DNA from: Candidatus Gallacutalibacter stercoravium | Lineage (GTDB): Bacteria > Bacillota > Clostridia > Oscillospirales > Acutalibacteraceae | Reading direction: 5' to 3' | Length of the DNA: 64,000 nt | NCBI GenBank assembly: GCA_018716975.1 | Contig: DVJE01000017.1 | Coordinates: 1 to 64,000 of the forward strand | Part shown: in pieces, positions 63,343-64,000 of the stretch | How positions within the stretch are numbered: the stretch's first letter is position 1 | Layout: every line of letters begins with the position of its first letter | The notes under the pieces: generated by a model | What the model saw: the letters and a program-made list of their open reading frames with translations, nothing else | What the model was told of the DNA's origin: nothing | Databases searched by the model: none | Made by a program: the position numbers and the translations under genes

Positions 63343-63565
63343 CTCTGGTATTGCAACACCGCCGCAAGCAGCGCACCACAAAGCGCATATCGCTTACCAT
63401 CTCTTCCATCTGCTGTAATTTTGTTTGATCCGCGGGATCGTTTTTTTCTTTTAACTTAACAATCTTAAACAAATACGCGCCGATATCCCTTTCGTATTCC
63501 TCGGCCAACGCCAGGCGGTTGCCTTTTGTTGAAGGTATTGCAGGTGTACTGGTAAACTTGTTCAT
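63275..63565 (-). CDS. small helical protein of unknown function
   Basis: The 96-residue frame starts with GAAAGGAAAC upstream. Its middle is charged and helix-forming (AEEYERDIGAYLFKIVKLKEK), with CLRRCC near residue 72. It overlaps the 3' end of the ImmA gene by 68 bases on the opposite strand. No family was recognised. The ribosome binding site and coding character support it as real, but overlap lowers confidence. Confidence 0.55.
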   Translation of the reverse strand: MNKFTSTPAIPSTKGNRLALAEEYERDIGAYLFKIVKLKEKNDPADQTKLQQMEEMVSDMRFVVRCLRRCCNTRAKSPPRLPAPDPTSDNKTTLFS

Positions 63566-63743
63566 CGCTGTTTCCTTTCTTTATTGAATTTATCACTGTT
63601 TTTACGGCCTACGTTTTTAAGGCAGCGTTCCCCCTTTCGCTCTTGTTCCCATAATCGTTTAGCGGTTTGCTGTTGGTGAATCTTAGAGCGCTTGCCCCTC
63701 ATAAAACTTTACTGCCGCTTATCACAGAAGGGAGGTTTGTTCT

Positions 63744-63854
63744 ATGAAAAAGGCATTGCCCATTGCCACATTGGTTTTAGGTATATCGGTAACCCTTTGC
63801 GGCGCCGCGGTTACCGTATTGAGCGCAATTGGTATCATGAAAGCAAAAGATTAA
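63744..63854 (+). CDS. 36-residue single-helix membrane protein
   Basis: This short frame encodes a Lys-Lys start, one hydrophobic helix (LPIATLVLGISVTLCGAAVTV) and a basic end. AAGGGAGG lies seven bases upstream. It resembles the small membrane peptides often missed in annotation. Role unknown. Confidence 0.55.
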   Translation: MKKALPIATLVLGISVTLCGAAVTVLSAIGIMKAKD

Positions 63855-63953
63855 TTTTTTATATTTATTTATTTCATTATACTTTTATGTTGCGAAAAAG
63901 TCAATGTTTTAAATTAAATTTAAAATTTTTATTATTGAAGAGGTGTGCTACTG

Positions 63954-64000
63954 ATGAGCCAGACGCATTGGGATGCGGCGCAATATTTAAAGTTTGAGCG
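63954..64000 (+). CDS. trans-aconitate methyltransferase-like protein, 5' end only
   Basis: Only the first 15 complete codons are in the window: MSQTHWDAAQYLKFE. The W-x-x-x-x-YLKFE start is typical of trans-aconitate 2-methyltransferase (Tam) and related SAM-dependent methyltransferases. GAAGAGGTG lies upstream. The rest lies beyond the window edge, so the call is tentative. Confidence 0.6.
   Translation, partial: MSQTHWDAAQYLKFE

Overview
The window looks like a chromosomal segment of a Gram-positive, probably anaerobic gut-type Clostridia (Bacillota, perhaps Oscillospirales). The evidence is strong purine-rich ribosome binding sites, sigma-A promoters with 17-bp spacers, a T-box leader on a trp operon, sortase-like tails on surface proteins, ECF-type vitamin transport, AsnA plus type III glutamine synthetase, and a multi-subunit archaeal-type glutamate synthase. 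The taxonomic placement is inference from gene content. No rRNA, tRNA, CRISPR array or intact insertion sequence was seen.

Layout. 1-472: no gene recognised. 473-7313: complete trpEGDCFBA operon (minus strand) behind a Trp-specific T-box. 7427-12484: a 1685-residue wall-anchored protein with lamin-tail and calcineurin-like phosphoesterase domains. 12845-13900: an orphan sugar-nucleotide epimerase/dehydratase. 14038-21250: a cobalamin-riboswitch operon encoding an alpha-toroid surface protein, a DUF4430 lipoprotein-like or membrane-anchored protein, an ECF T component and an ATPase-ATPase-S fusion. Together they resemble a split intrinsic-factor/transcobalamin capture system feeding an ECF importer. 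21494-24492: an acetyltransferase, then a tocopherol-cyclase-like protein coupled to a FAD/Rieske oxidoreductase. 24725-30448: three glycoside hydrolases. 30662-41670: a nitrogen-assimilation block of asnA-glnN (minus), the split glutamate synthase operon (plus) and an Amt-PII fusion (plus). 41793-43800: DUF47/PiT phosphate transport. 44052-46059: a YtrA-like GntR/ABC operon. 46190-55315: an acetyltransferase and a co-oriented cluster of zinc-ribbon, Ig-like and vWA surface proteins. 55731-57325: an SGNH hydrolase and a DegV protein. 57766-61165: a secreted Ser/Pro-rich protein, a BusR-like GntR-RCK_C regulator and a cation/proton antiporter. 61278-63854: two tandem XRE/ImmA modules and small proteins. 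63954-end: the start of a methyltransferase.

The most interesting signals are two. First, the three nitrogen transcription units each have a near-consensus promoter followed at once by a terminator hairpin, and in each the terminator is mutually exclusive with a short hairpin that has a 4-bp stem and a hexaloop of the form (A/G)AAG(A/G)(C/T). This suggests one shared antitermination switch across the nitrogen regulon. Second, the riboswitch-controlled B12 locus appears to divide the two domains of animal intrinsic factor between two envelope proteins and fuses both ATPase domains to the S component. The zinc-ribbon/vWA envelope cluster and the BusR-like/antiporter pair also merit follow-up.
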